The position numbers and the translations under genes were made by a program. The notes below the pieces were generated by a model. The model did not search any database. It was not told the DNA's origin and was given only the letters and a program-made list of their open reading frames with translations. From CAMAVH01 sp036500145 (GTDB lineage: Bacteria > Pseudomonadota > Alphaproteobacteria > SMXQ01), in contig DASYCO010000078.1 of NCBI GenBank assembly GCA_036500145.1, forward strand, positions 1-64,000: a DNA stretch of 64,000 bases, given 5' to 3'. This document shows positions 24,316 through 32,735 of this stretch, in pieces; the first letter of the stretch is position 1, and the number at the start of each line of letters is the position of its first letter.

Positions 24316-25527
24316 TCAGAAGGCCTCGCCGACGCTGATGTAGAGCACGGTGCCGTCTTCGCCTTGGGCGACGTCGACGCGGAAATTGACGGGATTGTCG
24401 TGGGCGATGCGCAGGCGCAGGCCGCCGCCGAAGCTCCACAGCAGGTTGTCGCCTGTCAGCGAGGCGGGATCGTGCGCGACTTCGCCGATGCCCGCGAAGC
24501 CCGCGACGCCGAGCCAGTCGAGGAGCTGGTGGCGCAGCTCGCCCTGGCCGGCCAGCATGAACCTGTCGCGGTACTTGCCCGATTCATAGCCGCGCAGGTC
24601 GTTGTGCTGGCCGAACTGGCTGAGGTCGAAGAAGGGTGCGCCGCCGCTGGCGTAGCGGCCGAAGCCGCGCAGCGCCAGCACGTCCTTCTCGCTCAACGAC
24701 ATGTAGTGGTTGTATTCGGCTTCGTAGGCGCTGTAGTCGAAGTCGCTGCCGTAGGCGCCGTTGAAGACGTCGATGGTGACGTTGGCGAGGTTGCCGGACG
24801 TCGGATAGAAGCTGTTGTCGCGCGTGTCCCACTGCAGCTTGGCGCCCAGGGCAACCGTCTGCGTCTCGGCCTCCAGGGGCGGCAGGGCGGTGAAGGCGCT
24901 TTCCGCCTTGGCGGCGGCGTTGATGTTGAGATAGGTGAGGCGCGGGCCGAGGTAGAGGCTGGGCGCGACCTCGCGGAGGCCCTGCAGCAGCACGCCGGTC
25001 ATGTCTTGCTCGATGTGCAAGGGGTGGTCCTGCAGGGCGGCATTGTTGCCGATGCCGAAGAAGTCGTAGTTGATGAGGCCATAGCCTGCGCCGGCGAGCA
25101 CGCGCCAGCGGTCCTCGTCGAGATGGCCGACATAGCCCAGGGCGCCGCCGTAGCTTCTTTCCTGGGTCGCGAAGATGCCGCCGCCCAGAATGGATGGCGG
25201 CTGGGCGGGGTCCGTGCCGGCCGGATGAAAGATGTACTGTCCGATGAGGCCGAGGGCCCAGCCCTGGCTCGGCGAATGGTTGGGAATTGGCGCGATCACC
25301 CATTCCGACGAGCCGTCGGTGGCGACGGCCGGCAGCGGCGCGGCCGCCGTGGGGTCTATGGCAGAGGGATATCCGCTGCTGGGCGGCTCGAAGCTCAAGC
25401 CGGTGGCGGAAGTCCCCGCAGCGGCCGGCGCGCCTTGCGCGAGGGCGGCAGGCGGACTTGCGAGCGTTCCAGCCAGCAAGCAGCTTATGAAGCTCAAGGA
25501 AACGATGCGCACTGCGGTGACCGGCAT
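24316..25527 (-). CDS. Omp85-type outer-membrane beta-barrel protein (surface antigen)
   Basis: A 403-residue exported protein. I start at MPVTAVRIV, which gives the signal peptide (VRIVSLSFISCLLAGTLA, cleavage near ALA-Q); a GTG 15 codons upstream is the alternative. After a proline- and alanine-rich linker the barrel shows the Bac_surface_Ag pattern: LGAKLQWDTRDNSFYPTSGN, ADYxxY-type repeating aromatic strands, FGQHNDLRGYESGKYRDR (the conserved RGY or FRGF-like loop), and terminal SVGEAF with C-terminal Phe. There is no POTRA domain, unlike BamA or TamA, so it is more like the patatin-associated or solitary barrels of the superfamily. It is convergent with the MltF-like gene, three bases apart. 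Confidence 0.82.
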   Translation of the reverse strand: MPVTAVRIVSLSFISCLLAGTLASPPAALAQGAPAAAGTSATGLSFEPPSSGYPSAIDPTAAAPLPAVATDGSSEWVIAPIPNHSPSQGWALGLIGQYIFHPAGTDPAQPPSILGGGIFATQERSYGGALGYVGHLDEDRWRVLAGAGYGLINYDFFGIGNNAALQDHPLHIEQDMTGVLLQGLREVAPSLYLGPRLTYLNINAAAKAESAFTALPPLEAETQTVALGAKLQWDTRDNSFYPTSGNLANVTIDVFNGAYGSDFDYSAYEAEYNHYMSLSEKDVLALRGFGRYASGGAPFFDLSQFGQHNDLRGYESGKYRDRFMLAGQGELRHQLLDWLGVAGFAGIGEVAHDPASLTGDNLLWSFGGGLRLRIAHDNPVNFRVDVAQGEDGTVLYISVGEAF

Positions 25528-25702
25528 GACCCGGATACTCCTCGCCTGTCGCCTTCCGGGCCGGTTCGTCACCGGCTAGGGGCATTCTCCGTCAGGGAGG
25601 AGATGGCCGCGTGGAGATTGCTGCGCCTCCCATCCGCAGATGGCGAGGACGAGCCGATTCCTGCGCAGAATTATTTGGCGAACGGCGCGACGTGCGCAGC
25701 AG

Positions 25703-26602
25703 CTATGGCTTGACGAATTTCACGACGAATTCGTCCTTCGGCTGCGGCGGGTTCGGCGTGTTCTTGTCGCGAGGGTCGTTGGGGTTGTGCAGGAAATCGC
25801 CTTCCGCCGCCAGCTTGAAGCCGGCCGCTTCGACTTCCTTGACCAGGAACGCCTCTTCGATGCGATGCAGCGTGCCCGCTTCGGAGATGCCGGTGCCGGA
25901 CCGGCCGGCATGGTCGGCGATGACGTAGAGGCCGCCGGGCTTCAGTGCGGCGAAGACGGCCTTGTTCATCGCGGCGCGGTCGACGCCTTGGTAGCCGAGG
26001 TCGTGGTAGTTGAACATCAGCGTCACGAGGTCGATGCGGCCCGCCGCCAGGTCGGGCGGCACGGGGCTGTCGAACGAACGGACGACGGGCGTGATCGGCG
26101 CGCCGTTCTTGCCGAGCTTTCCGGCACGGTCGGCGAGCGCGGCGGGAAAGCCGCGCGGCGCGCTCGGCGCGGCGGCGGGCGGGGTGGCGGCACTCGGCGC
26201 GGCCATCATCATGTTCGGATTGCTGTCGCCTTCCGGCACGGCGGGGCGCATCGCCGGCTGGTCGGGCGTGCGCGGCGCGGGGCCTTGGCCGTAGACGGCG
26301 CCGGTCGGCCCGATGGCGCGGGCGAGCAGTTCCGTCGTGTAGCCGCCGGCGGCGCTGATGTCGAGGGCGGTGATGCCGGGGCGGATGCCGATGAACTTCA
26401 GCATCTGCTCGGGCTTGCGGCGCTGGTCGTTGGTGCGGTCTGCGGCGCTGCGGTCCGGGCTCGCGACGATCTGCGCGATCTGCTCGGTGGAGAGGACAGG
26501 CTTGCTGTCCTGGGCAAGGGCGGCATGGCCGACAGACAGCAGGCCGGCCGTGCAGGCTGCGGCCGCGAAGGCAGCCAAGAATTCCATCCGCGTCATCGTC
26601 AT
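25703..26602 (-). CDS. Exported class I SAM methyltransferase-like protein
   Basis: A 299-residue protein that starts MTMTRMEFL with AAAGGGAGA upstream. The N-terminus is a signal peptide (FLAAFAAAACTAGLLSVGHAALA-Q), which is unusual for a SAM-dependent enzyme. The Rossmann motif I is ALDISAAGGYTTELLARAI; later motifs are VTLMFNYHDLGY and ALKPGGLYVIADH. This matches the predicted-methyltransferase group COG4798, whose members are often exported; whether they use SAM there is not known. An alanine/proline-rich insertion (about residues 112-145) separates motif I from the rest. It is a single gene, 164 bp downstream (on the minus strand) of the WcbI-like gene. Confidence 0.8.
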   Translation of the reverse strand: MTMTRMEFLAAFAAAACTAGLLSVGHAALAQDSKPVLSTEQIAQIVASPDRSAADRTNDQRRKPEQMLKFIGIRPGITALDISAAGGYTTELLARAIGPTGAVYGQGPAPRTPDQPAMRPAVPEGDSNPNMMMAAPSAATPPAAAPSAPRGFPAALADRAGKLGKNGAPITPVVRSFDSPVPPDLAAGRIDLVTLMFNYHDLGYQGVDRAAMNKAVFAALKPGGLYVIADHAGRSGTGISEAGTLHRIEEAFLVKEVEAAGFKLAAEGDFLHNPNDPRDKNTPNPPQPKDEFVVKFVKP

Positions 26603-26766
26603 CGGTGTCTCCCTTTCTGCGTTTGCAGCAATGGTAGCCGAAGCCTGCCCCTCGGGGGCGCAAAAACGCGTGACCGTTCCTTTGGCCGCCGTCGCGACGA
26701 TTGGCCGAAAGGGCTGAAATGCTTGAAATGACGCCGTATCGGGGCAGCAGGATCGGGAGCGGCGCG

Positions 26767-27648
26767 CTACCAGCTGGTATCGTAGGCGATGTAGCGGGTC
26801 ATGTACTCTTCGAAGGTCCACATTTCGCCGTGCCAGCTGAACAGCATGTCGGGCTGGTAGAACGACAGTCCCAGCGCCTGCGCCACGGCCGGATGAATCG
26901 GGTATTGGCAATTTCCCATCGGGGGGACATTTGGGAAGCCTTGCTGCAGCCTGCTCAGGCCGGCCTCGTAATTGTCGCCCAGGAACGGCAGCGTCGCCTC
27001 GAAGAGGGTGGTCGCCAGGAATTCGACGCCCATGGCCGACATGTGGCCATGGGACCAGAACAGGTAATGGTCGCGGAAATTGGCCCGCACGAAATCGGTG
27101 AGCCGCACGTCCGACATGCCGTCGCGCTGCTCCATCAGCTGGAAGTCGATGTCCAGGGCGCGCTGCAGGTCCGGCATGCGCTTGGTCGACAGCTCCATGA
27201 ACGTCTCGTAGGCGACCTTGCCGGTCAGGCCTTTCTTGATGACCTCCATCGCGACCAGGTTGCCGTGCGGAAAGCGCCCCCAGGGAAAGCGTTCGCTCGT
27301 CTTGTCGCGCGGGTCAGGCACGGTGAAGGGCCAGAAGCAGGTCATCATGTAGCTGGGAAACACCAGCTTCGGGACGATGCTGTGAATGTGCTGGCGGACG
27401 AATTCGCGCTCGGGGACGCTCTCGCGGGTGTCGAGCTGTTCCATGTAGAACTTGCAGCGCTGCAGCTGCTGCGGCGTCGGCATCTCGACCTCGTGGCCCG
27501 GCGCTGCATGGTTCAGCACGCAGAGGTAGCCGCGATGCTCCAGGTTCGCGTCTGCCTGCGACAGCGCGATCGTCAGATGGGGGGCCTGGCAATTGCCGTA
27601 GATGATGACGAGTTCCGCGTCAGGATCGGCGCTGCCGCAAAGAAGCAT
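26767..27648 (-). CDS. WcbI-like polysaccharide biosynthesis protein (putative acyltransferase)
   Basis: A 293-residue protein. The N-terminal LVIIYGNCQAPHLTIAL is the hallmark of the WcbI family, where the GNCQ loop resembles the first block of SGNH hydrolases and binds CoA in the Burkholderia capsule protein WcbI. Further typical pieces are a central histidine-containing FRQHIHSIV-like segment and FVRANFRDHYLFWSHGHMS. Family members are thought to transfer acyl groups onto capsular sugars. It is the last gene of the minus-strand glycan block, 16 bp after a methyltransferase gene. GC content and codon use look like those of its neighbours. Confidence 0.78.
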   Translation of the reverse strand: MLLCGSADPDAELVIIYGNCQAPHLTIALSQADANLEHRGYLCVLNHAAPGHEVEMPTPQQLQRCKFYMEQLDTRESVPEREFVRQHIHSIVPKLVFPSYMMTCFWPFTVPDPRDKTSERFPWGRFPHGNLVAMEVIKKGLTGKVAYETFMELSTKRMPDLQRALDIDFQLMEQRDGMSDVRLTDFVRANFRDHYLFWSHGHMSAMGVEFLATTLFEATLPFLGDNYEAGLSRLQQGFPNVPPMGNCQYPIHPAVAQALGLSFYQPDMLFSWHGEMWTFEEYMTRYIAYDTSW

Positions 27649-27664
27649 GAGAGGGATCCGTTTG

Positions 27665-28426
27665 CTATGCGTGTCGACGGCCGACGACGGTGAACAGCGT
27701 GATCAGCGCGCCGTCGAATTCGCGCTTCTGGTAGTGGACGTTGACCGTCGTGTGGGGGAAGCCCAGCAGCCTCAGCGCGTTGACGAAGAAGGCCGGCGAG
27801 AACGACCACCAGGTGTCGAAATTCTCGAAGTCGGGATGGGGAAGGAGGCGGCAGACGGACTGCTCTCCCAGAGTGACGTCGTGCAGCTCGGTCACGACGA
27901 TCGTGTCGCGGACCCGTTGCGCCACGCTTTCCAGAATCAGGAAGGGCGAACGCGTATGCAGCAGCACCGCCGCCAGGATGCCGATGTCGAAGTCGCCGGC
28001 GGCATCGGGAATTTTCTCGGGCACGGTCTCGATCAGGCGGACTTGCGACTTGTGGAGGTGATGCAGGTACCAGAAGGAATTTCGCACGCCGGTGATGTGC
28101 GTCGCGAATTCCTTGCGCCACTTGTCCGTCGAGAAGTTGCGCAAGGGCACCACGTCCCACAGATGTTCCATGGAAGGCTCCAGCGCCGTCACGCGGGCGC
28201 CGTGCTTTTCCATGTGGAACGAGAGGAAGCCGCTGGCGGGGCCGATCTCCAGGACGGAGCGGTCCTGGAAGTCGACGTTGCCGAGATAGGCGTCCACGTT
28301 GGGCCGCAGGTCCCACTGGCCATGCACCGTGCCGTTCGGCAGGTCCACGGTGTGGTAGAACTGGCAGTCCTCGAAGGCCGGCTGCGGCTTTTCTATCTGG
28401 GTCACGGGGGCGTCGGGAACAGTCAT
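27665..28426 (-). CDS. Class I SAM-dependent methyltransferase
   Basis: A 253-residue enzyme. I start at MTVPDAPVT, whose ATG overlaps the stop of the upstream gene in ATGA, indicating translational coupling. Motif I is SVLEIGPASGFLSFHMEK; the acidic residue after strand 2 is in VTALEPSMEHLW; motif IV is DFDIGILAAVLLHTRSP. The later segment VVTELHDV and a tryptophan-rich WWSFSPAFFVNALRLLGF complete the fold. The family is related to tRNA CmoB-like and DUF1698 methyltransferases, but context in a surface-glycan block suggests a sugar or glycolipid substrate. Cytoplasmic. Confidence 0.83.
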   Translation of the reverse strand: MTVPDAPVTQIEKPQPAFEDCQFYHTVDLPNGTVHGQWDLRPNVDAYLGNVDFQDRSVLEIGPASGFLSFHMEKHGARVTALEPSMEHLWDVVPLRNFSTDKWRKEFATHITGVRNSFWYLHHLHKSQVRLIETVPEKIPDAAGDFDIGILAAVLLHTRSPFLILESVAQRVRDTIVVTELHDVTLGEQSVCRLLPHPDFENFDTWWSFSPAFFVNALRLLGFPHTTVNVHYQKREFDGALITLFTVVGRRHA

Positions 28427-30180
28427 GTCTTGCGCATCCAGAAGCTGCCGCCGAGGTTCGCCGCGGCTTGCGGTATCTGTCCGGCGATCATGCCGGGACA
28501 TTGATGTTCGAGCCAGTTCGTGAAGAAGACCGTCTCGAAGGCGGCGTTATAGGAAAGGAAAGCCCGCAGGAGATAAAGCTCGTTCCAGGAGCGTCGATCC
28601 TGGAAGAACCATTCCCTGGGATATTCGAAGGGGTGGAAGACGTCATGCATGCAGATCAGCACGCCGGGATTGATGCGCGGAAACGTCTTGAAGAAGTGAT
28701 GGTTGACGTCGCTGCCCGCCTTGGAGACGTGAGTCGAATCGATGAACAGGATGTCGCCCGCCTGCAGCTCGTCGAACGGCGCCGATCCGACGTCCTGGAC
28801 CGGCTGGTCGTGCAGTCGCACGGCCTCGCCCGGCCGCAGCAGGGACCGCAGCAATTCCGGATAGGGCTCGATGAAGGAGCACTCGATGGCGCCGTCGAAA
28901 TAGCGCTCGTTGACGTCGAGGATCAGGCAGGAGGAATGGCCCGACCCCACCTCCAGAATTCGGCGCGGGCGGTGCAGCCGCATCATGGAGGCGAACAGGA
29001 TGGCGTCGAAATAGGAGAAGTTGCCGTTCTCGTAGCCATAGCGCAGGCCGTCCTGGGGCTTCGCGCCGAACGGCAGGTCGTTGGCCAGCGGCGTGAGGCG
29101 CTTCAGCATCTCCTTATGGGCCGCGAGGTCGAGGCTGAGGCCGTCCAGGGGCTGCGCCGGATCGAACAGGCGGTCGGCGCGCTTTGCCAGCTCGTCCAGG
29201 TTCACCACGGGCGAATAGTAATGATCGTTGGGGACGAAGGAGGCTGTGCCCAGGCTCGTGCGAACCGGCTGAGCGGGTTGTGCTGACTGCGCGCCAGCTT
29301 TGCGCCAGGCCATGCCGGTCCAGTCGATCTGTTCCAGCGGCTCGGCAATGCCTCGTTCGGCGCGGAAGTCTTCGACGGCACGGCGGCAGGGCGGGAGCGC
29401 GCCATAGTCGTCGACCACGACATATCCGCCGGGCACGACCTTGTCGTAGAGCGCCAGCAGCGCGTCCATGGTTGATTCATAGAGGTCGCCATCGAGCCGC
29501 AGCAGAGCCAACTGCTCGATCGGCGCGGCCGGCAGCGTGTCGCGGAACCAGCCGGGCAGGAAGCGGACCTGGCCATCCAGCAAGTCGTAGCGGCGAAACA
29601 GGTCGCGCACGCGCTCTTCGTCGATGGCCAGGATCGGCTGCTGGCGGGTGCTGAGGTCGTAGCCGATGTCCTCGCTGACCGAGGGCGGCGGCAGGCCGAC
29701 GAACGAATCGGCGACCCAGACGGTCCGGTCCGTCACGCCATGGGCCGCCAGATGCGCGCGCATGAAGATCGTCGCGCCGCCGCGCCACACGCCGGTTTCG
29801 ATCAGGTCGCCGGGAATGTTCTCGTTCTGGATGACGTCGAGGCAGGCGTGCAGGTGATCCAGCCGCTTGCGCCCGATCATGGTGTGGACATGTTCGGAAA
29901 GATTGCGCGGATCGTAGGTCTGGCCGTTGGGGCCCGGCCATAGCACCATCGAGCCGTCTTCGCGCGCGCTCTGGAGCTGCGCCATGATGTCGGGCCTGCG
30001 GCCGGCGATGTCGCGGATCGTCGCCTCATCCGGCTGCTGGCCCTGCTGGCGGCAGAGAAGGAGGTAATGCAGCACGCCCTCAAGCTCGAGGTAGAGGTCG
30101 TTGGTCAGGGACTTCTTGACCATTCCCAGGTATTTTTCGGCGAGCGACGGGGCTCCGGACCGGTCAGAGAGTGGTGGCAT
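28423..30180 (-). CDS. TylF-type O-methyltransferase fused to a second methyltransferase
   Basis: A 585-residue protein with two catalytic domains. Residues 80-300 are a TylF/MycF (macrocin O-methyltransferase) domain: DLIETGVWRGGATIFMRA, WVADSFVGLPPPS, LALLRLDGDLYESTMDAL and VVVDDYGALPPCRRAV, including the metal-binding Asp pair of this Mg-dependent sugar methylase family. Residues 370-585 form a second Rossmann domain of the Methyltransf_24 type: RILEVGSGHSSCLI, a PELLRSLL turn, DILFIDSTHVSKAGSDVN and LICMHDVFHPFEYP. The fusion suggests two methylations of one glycan. It is the first gene of the minus-strand block and is coupled to the next by an ATGA overlap. A 160-bp gap separates it from the divergent rfbC gene. 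Confidence 0.88.
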   Translation of the reverse strand: MPPLSDRSGAPSLAEKYLGMVKKSLTNDLYLELEGVLHYLLLCRQQGQQPDEATIRDIAGRRPDIMAQLQSAREDGSMVLWPGPNGQTYDPRNLSEHVHTMIGRKRLDHLHACLDVIQNENIPGDLIETGVWRGGATIFMRAHLAAHGVTDRTVWVADSFVGLPPPSVSEDIGYDLSTRQQPILAIDEERVRDLFRRYDLLDGQVRFLPGWFRDTLPAAPIEQLALLRLDGDLYESTMDALLALYDKVVPGGYVVVDDYGALPPCRRAVEDFRAERGIAEPLEQIDWTGMAWRKAGAQSAQPAQPVRTSLGTASFVPNDHYYSPVVNLDELAKRADRLFDPAQPLDGLSLDLAAHKEMLKRLTPLANDLPFGAKPQDGLRYGYENGNFSYFDAILFASMMRLHRPRRILEVGSGHSSCLILDVNERYFDGAIECSFIEPYPELLRSLLRPGEAVRLHDQPVQDVGSAPFDELQAGDILFIDSTHVSKAGSDVNHHFFKTFPRINPGVLICMHDVFHPFEYPREWFFQDRRSWNELYLLRAFLSYNAAFETVFFTNWLEHQCPGMIAGQIPQAAANLGGSFWMRKT

Positions 30181-30340
30181 TGCGACTTTCGCCAGACTAT
30201 AAAAAATCCTCGAATGTAGTGCCTATAGTACATGGTTGGCATTTGACAGGAAATCCGCATGGCGAGGCCGGGGGCTGGCATGAAGTGCATCCGCGGACCG
30301 GGTGCCGCATGAACTTTCATCGCCTGGCAGGCGCCGCCCG

Positions 30341-30886
30341 ATGAAGAAGCTCAGCGAGCCATTGCCGGGGGTGGCGGTCTTCGAATGGCCCATCCATCGC
30401 GACAGGCGGGGATGCTTCCTCGAGATTTTCCGGGCCGACAAGCTGGCCGCCCACGGCATTGCCGCAGATTTCGTGCAGGACAACATCTCAAGCTCGCATC
30501 GGGGCGTGCTGCGCGGCCTGCATTTCCAGAATCCCCATGCGCAGGGGAAGTTCGTCATCCCCCTGAGCGGCCGCATCTACGACGTGACGGTGGACGTCCG
30601 GCGCGATTCGCCGCATTTCGGCCGATGGGCCGCCGTCGAGCTCGACGGCGATGAGGGCACGGCCATCTGGATTCCGCCGGGATTCGCCCATGGCTTCCAG
30701 GTTCTCTCCGAACAATCCACCGTCCTTTATAAAGTGACGGAATTCTGGGCCGCGGGCGCCGAACATACGATCCGGTGGGACGACCCGGCGCTGGGAATCG
30801 CATGGCCTGTCGCCGATCCCGTCCTGTCGGACAAGGATGCGCTCGCCCCCCTGCTGGCGGAGTTGACGTGCCTGCCAGCGCTGTAG
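30341..30886 (+). CDS. rfbC: dTDP-4-dehydrorhamnose 3,5-epimerase
   Basis: A 181-residue RmlC/RfbC, standard length. It epimerises dTDP-4-keto-6-deoxyglucose at C3 and C5 on the way to dTDP-L-rhamnose. Diagnostic pieces are RDRRGCFLEIFR, FVQDNISSSHRGVLRGLHFQ (the catalytic His is in GLHFQ), GRIYDVTVDVRRDSPHFG, WIPPGFAHGFQVLSE and LYKVTEFW. I chose MKKLSEPL over a GTG 13 codons earlier. The downstream reductase gene overlaps it by 19 bp. The two earlier enzymes of the pathway (RfbA, RfbB) are not in this window, so the precursor must come from elsewhere in the genome. Confidence 0.93.
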   Translation: MKKLSEPLPGVAVFEWPIHRDRRGCFLEIFRADKLAAHGIAADFVQDNISSSHRGVLRGLHFQNPHAQGKFVIPLSGRIYDVTVDVRRDSPHFGRWAAVELDGDEGTAIWIPPGFAHGFQVLSEQSTVLYKVTEFWAAGAEHTIRWDDPALGIAWPVADPVLSDKDALAPLLAELTCLPAL

Positions 30887-31788
30887 ACCCGGCCGGCGCG
30901 GTCCTGGTCGTCGGCAAGGACGGCCAGCTCGGCCGGCATCTCTGCCGGCGCTTCGCCGGCCGCCGCCTCGTGGCGATGGGGCGGGACGATCTTAATCTCG
31001 CCGACCGCGATTCCATTCGGCGCGCCGTCGCCTCGGTCAAGCCTGCCGTCATCGTCAACGCTGCCGCCTACACGAACGTCGACGCGGCGGAGCAGGCGCC
31101 GGCCGACGCCTTCGCCGTCAACCGCGACGGCGTGCGCCACATGGCCGAAGTCGCCGCCGAAACGGATGCGGCGCTCCTGCATGTTTCGACCGACTATGTG
31201 TTCGACGGCGTCGCGGGCGCGCCCTACGGCGAAGCTGCCGCCGCCGCGCCGGTCAACAGCTACGGCGCCAGCAAGCTGGCCGGCGAAGCGGCCGTCGCGG
31301 AGAGCGGCGCGCGGCATTTGATCCTGCGGACGAGCTGGCTGTTCTCGGAATTCCCCGGGAATTTCGTGACGCGAATCCTGCAGCTTCTCGGCGAACGGGA
31401 GAGCCTGGACGTGGTCGAGGACCAGATCGGCTCGCCGACCGATGCGGCCTGCCTGGCGGATGTCATCGCCCGCATCGTCTCTGCAGGCGCGCCGGAGCTG
31501 TTCGCGGCTGGCCCGGGGCGGGTCCTGCATGTGGCGAACGGCGGATTCGCCACGCGCTTCGCCCTCGCCGGACATATCCTGGCTCGCGCACGGGAGATGG
31601 GCTTGCCGCTCCGCTGCGCGGAAATTCGGCCGATCGCGACGGCGGCCTATCCGCTGCCGGCGGCACGCCCCGCCGATTCGCGCCTTGCGACCGACCGGCT
31701 GCGCACGGACTATGGCATCGTGCCGCCTTCGTGGCAGAGCAGCGTTGACCGCGTGCTGGCCGCTATCATCTCCCCCGTCGTGACATGA
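30868..31788 (+). CDS. rfbD: dTDP-4-dehydrorhamnose reductase
   Basis: A 306-residue short-chain-dehydrogenase-like reductase, the last step to dTDP-L-rhamnose. I start at GTG (MPASAVDPAG) because GGCGGAG lies five bases before it, inside the end of rfbC; the frame is open further upstream but has no better start. Features: the NAD(P) loop VVGKDGQLGRHL, VNAAAYTNVDAAE, LHVSTDYVFDG, and the catalytic Tyr-Lys pair in YGASKLAGE. The 3' end overlaps the following methyltransferase gene by ATGA. Together with rfbC it shows that the glycan made here probably contains rhamnose or a rhamnose-derived sugar. Confidence 0.93.
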   Translation: MPASAVDPAGAVLVVGKDGQLGRHLCRRFAGRRLVAMGRDDLNLADRDSIRRAVASVKPAVIVNAAAYTNVDAAEQAPADAFAVNRDGVRHMAEVAAETDAALLHVSTDYVFDGVAGAPYGEAAAAAPVNSYGASKLAGEAAVAESGARHLILRTSWLFSEFPGNFVTRILQLLGERESLDVVEDQIGSPTDAACLADVIARIVSAGAPELFAAGPGRVLHVANGGFATRFALAGHILARAREMGLPLRCAEIRPIATAAYPLPAARPADSRLATDRLRTDYGIVPPSWQSSVDRVLAAIISPVVT

Positions 31789-32735
31789 AGCAGGAAGACC
31801 GCATGGCGGAATCAGCGACCGATCAGGGCGACATTCAGAGGGTCGACGAAGTCTGGGGCGATCCCGACAACTGGGCCGCCGAAGGCTGGCATTGGACGCA
31901 TCTGCCGGCCATCCATCGCATGAACAACCGCCATGTGACCGGCGATCCAGACCTGTCCGCCTTGGCGTGGTTCTTCGAAAGGGTGGCGCGTGAGCAAAGC
32001 TTGCCGCTCGACCGCGCCCTGGTCCTCGCCTGCGGCGGGGGGCATCTGGAACGCCTCTTGCGCAGCAGCGGCTGGGCCCGCGAAGTCGTTGCCATCGATC
32101 TGTCGCCACGCAGCCTCGCGACGGCGGAAGAGACCGCCAAGGCGCAAGGGCTGACCGGCATCCGCTACCAGATCGGGGACATGAACAGGCTCGATGTGGT
32201 GGGGCCGTTCGACGCCGTGTTCAACGTGTCGGCGAGCCATCACTGCAGCAATCTTGAAGGCCTGTTTGACGTCGTGAAGCGGGTGCTCAAGCCCGGCGGC
32301 TGGTTCTTTACCGACGACTTCGTGGGCCCGAGCCGCTTCCAGTGGAGCGATCTCCAGGTCCTTCAAATCAACCGGCTGCTGCAGATGCTGCCCGACCGCT
32401 TCGTCCACAGCCGGTCGGGCTGGTGCCGGCGGGGGTTCTACCGCAACGATGCGAAGGTGGTGGCGGACTTCGATCCCAGCGAGGCGGTGAGATCGGCGGA
32501 AATCCTGCCGCTGCTGCATCGGCATTTCCACGTCGAGACATGCCGTGGCTACGGCGGCGGCCTGCTCCATCTGGCGCTCGCCAACGTGGCGCATACTTTC
32601 GATCCGGAGCAGACGGGCGACCCGACCGGGCCGGCCTATCTCGACCTGCTGATCGAAGCGTCGGACCATCTGCGCCGCACGGGGCGCACTCAGGACGATT
32701 TCGCCGTCGCCATCGCGCGCCACCCCAAGAGCTGA
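31785..32735 (+). CDS. Class I SAM-dependent methyltransferase
   Basis: A 316-residue protein whose ATG overlaps the rfbD stop (ATGA); a second ATG at 31803 has a better AGGAAG spacing and may be the true start. Motif I reads ALVLACGGGHLERLLRSSG, the acidic residue follows in VVAIDLSPRSLA, motif IV is FDAVFNVSASHHCSN and the post-motif helix ends LKPGGWFFTDDF, all typical of Methyltransf_11/25 enzymes. The Asn/His-rich ASHHCSNL loop resembles that in small-molecule O- and C-methylases. Position after rfbC and rfbD suggests methylation of rhamnose or a rhamnosylated product. The last 46 bp overlap the convergent gene on the minus strand. Confidence 0.83.
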   Translation: MKQEDRMAESATDQGDIQRVDEVWGDPDNWAAEGWHWTHLPAIHRMNNRHVTGDPDLSALAWFFERVAREQSLPLDRALVLACGGGHLERLLRSSGWAREVVAIDLSPRSLATAEETAKAQGLTGIRYQIGDMNRLDVVGPFDAVFNVSASHHCSNLEGLFDVVKRVLKPGGWFFTDDFVGPSRFQWSDLQVLQINRLLQMLPDRFVHSRSGWCRRGFYRNDAKVVADFDPSEAVRSAEILPLLHRHFHVETCRGYGGGLLHLALANVAHTFDPEQTGDPTGPAYLDLLIEASDHLRRTGRTQDDFAVAIARHPKS

